Below are positions 60,467 to 64,000 of a stretch of 64,000 nucleotides of DNA, piece by piece. Numbering within the stretch: the first letter of the stretch is position 1; each line of letters begins with the position of its first letter. Origin of the DNA: Daucus carota subsp. sativus (lineage: Eukaryota; Streptophyta; Magnoliopsida; Apiales; Apiaceae); contig NC_030382.2 in NCBI RefSeq assembly GCF_001625215.2, positions 49,193,364 through 49,257,363 of the forward strand, written 5' to 3'. The notes beneath the pieces were generated by a model. That model saw only the letters and a program-made list of their open reading frames with translations, made no database searches and was not told the DNA's origin. The position numbers were made by a program, and so were the translations under genes.

Positions 60467-62739
60467 ATGAAAATGGATGGCGATGCTGCTCTAGCTCCAC
60501 CAGCAAATCCTCCATTCAAAATAGCAGACATTCGAGCCGCCATTCCCAAACACTGTTGGATCAAGAACCCATGGCGATCACTCAGTTATGTCTTCAGAGA
60601 CTTCTTTCTAGCTTTTGTATTGATGACAATGGCAGTTTATTTTGATAGCTGGCTGTTCTGGCCACTTTATTGGACTGCTCAAGGTTCTGTTTTCATGGGA
60701 TTGTTTGTCATTGGCCATGACTGGTAATAATTCATTACCTTAACATGTTTGTCTCATCATGCACCTTCACTACTTCTGTAACTTTTCTAGTTATGATCAA
60801 ATGTAGCGGCCATGGGAGTTTTTCGGATAATCGTATGTTGAATTATGTGATGGGGCATGTTCTGCTTACGTTTGTTCTTACACCCTTTCACGGCTTGTAA
60901 GTAAATTTATCCGAGTTCTAGCATTTTTTTTTTTGTCAGCCTTTGCTTATAAAATGTTGGTATTTGATGTATTGTCTCTAACTAGTTATACACTGGAATA
61001 AACAACAGTAGAATAGGCCATAGAGCCCATCATCAGAATCATGGGCATGCCGACAAGGATGAAGCTTGGGTGCCGGTACTTAAAATTCCTCTAATAAGCT
61101 CGACTTGAGTTCATTCTCAAGTTCATGTCACTTCTTGTTTCTCTGTTTTCTCCTTTGGTTATAGACTTATAGTTTGATGATACTTGAAGCGATTTAGCAG
61201 GTGATCACTTAAACCAGCTGAAACCTAATTCTCTTTCATGTGTTTCAGTTGTCTGAGAAGATATACAAAAATTTAGACTCCTCTACCAAATTCTTGAGAT
61301 TCACACTTCCTTTTCCGTTGCTTGCACATCCTCTGTATTTGGTGAGGAGTCGCCTGTTTATGCCTTATGTTCAGTTTCCGTGTTCTTGAACTATTTTGTG
61401 AATAAAGTATAAGCATAATTGCATAAATGATTAGTTAAAGATATTGGGCAAGTTTTGCTATCTAGTCTTGTTTAATTGATTCAACTTGGTGATGGATTGT
61501 GTAACAGCTGTATAGGTCTCCCGGGAAGGATGGTTCTCACTTCGACCCTAACAGTGAAATATTTCCTCCAAGTGAGAGAAAAAATGTGTTCTTTTCAACT
61601 GTGTGTTGGACTCTCATGTTTTTTCTGTTACTCGTCTTATCTTTTGTCATCGGTCCAGTCCTAACCATAAAGCTATACTGGATTCCCTACTGGGTGAGTT
61701 ATATAGTTGTTGTTGTAGTCTTCAAGAACCATTTTTTAGGCTGCAGTATTTCTGACTTGATTATTTAAGAATAAGCAGTGAATACATAGCAGTGGTACTT
61801 GAGATGCTTATTTGTAAGGTTAACATCTGCAGATTTTTGTATTGTGGATTAGCTCCGTTACTTATCTTAATCACCATGGACATGATCACAAGGTTCCTTG
61901 GTATCGTGGCGAGGTAACAATTGTGTTTTTCTACAATTGTGCTAAAAATTCCCGCTGTAATACATTAAAACAAGAGGGTTTGTAAAAAATAATTATGTTA
62001 GGCAATCAACTAACTCCCTAACCAACTTTTGAAACAGGAGTGGAATTATCTGAAAGGAGCACTTACAACAGTTGATCGTGATTACGGACGGTTCAGTCAT
62101 ATTCATCACCACCTGGGCACCCATGTTATACATCATCTCTTCCCGCAAATTCCACATTATCATCTATTAGAAGCAGTAAGTCGTTATTGTATTACTGTAA
62201 AAATACATCATGGACATTTTCTCCAAAGCATATAATAAAAAAAATGGTAGGAACCACTCATATTCCAAAACTTGAAAATATTTCAGGTTCACTAAACACT
62301 TAAACATCTGCAGTTATATTAAAATTAAAATTAAATTATGAAGTCATGTTGTTCTTTGACTACATGTACAATGTTGAATAATTTACTCCTAAATAGCTCT
62401 CATTTAGGATTTGTTCATTGAACTATGAGATTTTATTATTACTTTCTCAGATATTAATATGCATTACATATTATGCACTCTGGTATCATATAATGGTTTT
62501 GATATGAAATGGAGCAGACTTGTGCAGTAAAGCCAGTGCTCGGAAACTATTACAAAGAACCACAAAAATCAGGCCCTATTCCAATTCATTTGATAAGTGA
62601 TCTTATAAGAAGCTTGGAGGAAGATCACTATGTTAGTGATACAGGAAATGTTGTATATTATCAAACAGATGTCGAGCTGCATAAATCTTCTTGGAACAAG
62701 TTCATACATCGGGCTATTTGCAGAAAGCTAGAAGGGTGA
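60467..62739 (+). CDS. FAD3: Microsomal omega-3 fatty-acid desaturase
   Basis: Eight exons (60467-60723, 60807-60896, 61009-61075, 61249-61341, 61508-61693, 61833-61913, 62038-62175, 62518-62739) give 377 residues. The three diiron histidine boxes are HDCGH (84-88), HRAHH (120-124) and HVIHH (287-291). There are hydrophobic membrane segments around 45-82, 95-115 and 190-230. The [15 protein letters not shown] start and PIPIHL...DHYVSDTG end are typical of FAD3. It desaturates linoleate to alpha-linolenate on phosphatidylcholine in the ER. The lack of a long transit peptide argues against plastid FAD7/8. The residue before RIGHRAHHQ is Phe across a splice junction, where Arabidopsis FAD3 has Trp. 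The start ATG at 60467 is chosen over 60473 because it is the first after a likely leader acceptor. Confidence 0.94.
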
Positions 62740-64000
62740 AAGTTTCACTGCAAGCTTTCAGAGTCCTCAAAGGATGGAAGGTAGATACATATTCCATGTA
62801 ATGGTCTGACGGTTTTTAGATGTTATCACCACAAGTGTACAACATAAATCATGATTTAAATTATAAATAAACTAATTATATGGGAAGATTTTTTGTGTTG
62901 TTGCTAGTTAGTATTCATTCACACATGCACACTGCTTTCTTATCTTCAGTTGTCCAATCTTATATTTCTATATTAATTAATTTATAGAGTATAATTTTCT
63001 TAAATATAGGGAGCAGCTTATACCATAAAAAGAAAGTTTTAACAAATTTTATTACTGCTATAGATTTACGTACTACAGATAAACCATAGAATCATCTCTT
63101 CCGAAGGGTTAAAAGCATGGCAAGATTACTGAAAAGTTGAAGGATCAGAACCCGCTGTACACGCTTCCTGGAACGTGTAATGACTTCTCAGACTTCCTAA
63201 GCTCTCATTGCTAGGGCCTCCTAAGATTTGGCTTCCGCACTTTGTTAATGTAAATGTTGAATTTCCTGAAAGAGTGGATGCATAGTATAATAGATAGCTA
63301 TCTTCATCAGTGATGGTTACTGCAAATGAAAGCTTCTCCAATTTTAGTGAAAATGTTCCTCCAATTGTACTAGTATAACAAGAGATACCATCATAAAATG
63401 AGCTACTAAGTTACTAGATTTCCACCAGTCTGCAGTAACATGTCTGTAAATATTTATATATGTATAATTACTGTTTGAGAAAAATGAGTAATATTGAGAT
63501 ATTAATTTTATAGCACAACCCATTGGCATGTGATATGCATGGACTGCTGATATACCAGAACAGTTGGTATTAAATATCAGAGTCTTGTGAGGCTATGTAG
63601 AGGCCAACAGAGACATAATAAGATAACAAATAAGAGCCACCCAGAGCTCCTCCAAGGTTGGAGGACCCATTCTACATTATTTTACATTTGGATGAAGAAT
63701 TGCTTTCAACCTAGAACCAGGAATCTTTCCTATTCATCTGGAAATACATGTTTCATTTGTATTATGATTAACAGTGATAAACTTATTCTTTTATTACACA
63801 ATCGGGGAGTTACTCATCTAGTTCGGTTAATTTTTGGCTTATTACACTTCAAGTAGCATTCTGACAGACTGTACTCATTCAAAAAAAATATGTCGAATAT
63901 CCACGCTTAATATAGGTCACTCATATGAACAGGTAAACTCCAAAATGCACATGTAAGTGGGCTTGAATATTCGATATGAGTTATAAGATGGTATTGGTAT
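62740..64000. other. FAD3 3' flank, AT-rich
   Basis: FAD3 3' untranslated region and spacer. Apart from the possible minus-strand exon below, nothing is recognised. Short plus-strand frames near 63590-63850 have no domain features. Confidence 0.35.
63126..63312 (-). CDS. Possible terminal exon of an unknown minus-strand gene
   Basis: On the minus strand a TTTCATTTGCAG acceptor-like site is followed by an open frame of about 62 codons ending at 63126. It has Ser/Thr-rich, codon-like composition (ITDEDSYLLYYASTLSGN near the start). I do not recognise the protein, and the upstream exons cannot be found with confidence. It could also be chance. Confidence 0.25.

Noticed and set aside
63587-63856. 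89-codon plus-strand frame near the window end
   Set aside because: No domain, no conserved start context and composition like surrounding non-coding sequence.
1-64000. LTR retrotransposons, CRISPR arrays or bacterial operon features
   Set aside because: No paired long terminal repeats, gag/pol frames or regularly spaced repeats were seen. The window is plant nuclear DNA.

Overview
The window is nuclear DNA of a flowering plant, most likely a eudicot. The evidence is AT-rich intergenic DNA, many short GT-AG introns, dense MITEs and typical plant gene families. Eight intron-bearing protein genes of standard plant families could be assembled, plus two PHF5A copies with an uninterrupted reading frame. 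I cannot name the species.

Layout. Bases 1-5.3 kb hold no recognisable gene. At 5.3-6.8 kb (minus strand) lies a clade-B protein phosphatase 2C of the AP2C1 type. At 7.5-11.2 kb there is a MITE field. At 11.3-17.1 kb there are two tandem copies of a minus-strand snoRNA cluster. The upstream copy (B, 15.9-17.1 kb) has a promoter of the kind seen at plant snoRNA and ribosomal-protein genes. The downstream copy (A, 11.3-15.5 kb) has lost the promoter and is broken up by nested insertions. Asparagine synthetase follows at 17.8-21.1 kb (plus), then a trichome-birefringence-like O-acetyltransferase at 21.9-25.1 kb (minus). An Agenet/PHD/GNAT chromatin protein occupies 30.0-37.7 kb (minus), and a GA2ox-like 2-oxoglutarate dioxygenase 39.97-42.15 kb (minus). 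Two PHF5A/SF3b14b splicing-factor genes lie at 45.2 and 47.6 kb (plus). A PSY-type sulfated-peptide precursor is at 51.5-52.5 kb (plus). An internal alternative NAD(P)H dehydrogenase (NDA) is at 54.5-59.0 kb (plus), and a microsomal omega-3 fatty-acid desaturase (FAD3) at 60.5-62.7 kb (plus).

Context. PP2C, TBL, PHF5A, PSY, NDA and FAD3 occur in the same relative order as I recall for Arabidopsis At2g30020 back to At2g29980. This supports orthology for these genes. Asparagine synthetase, the PHD/GNAT gene, the dioxygenase and the snoRNA cluster are extra to that block. The genes do not form a pathway and are neighbours by shared ancestry.

Most notable observations: (1) a duplicated, previously unannotated snoRNA cluster including a two-guide U24 snoRNA, with a MITE inserted into the box D end of one snoRNA; (2) a tandem PHF5A duplicate that has lost a zinc-ligand cysteine; (3) a perfect 133-bp duplication spanning an exon-intron junction inside the PHD finger; (4) two GC-AG introns in the NDA gene; (5) a 1.67-kb retroposed sequence with a 15-bp target-site duplication; (6) a PSY-type peptide gene with a SINE in its intron.
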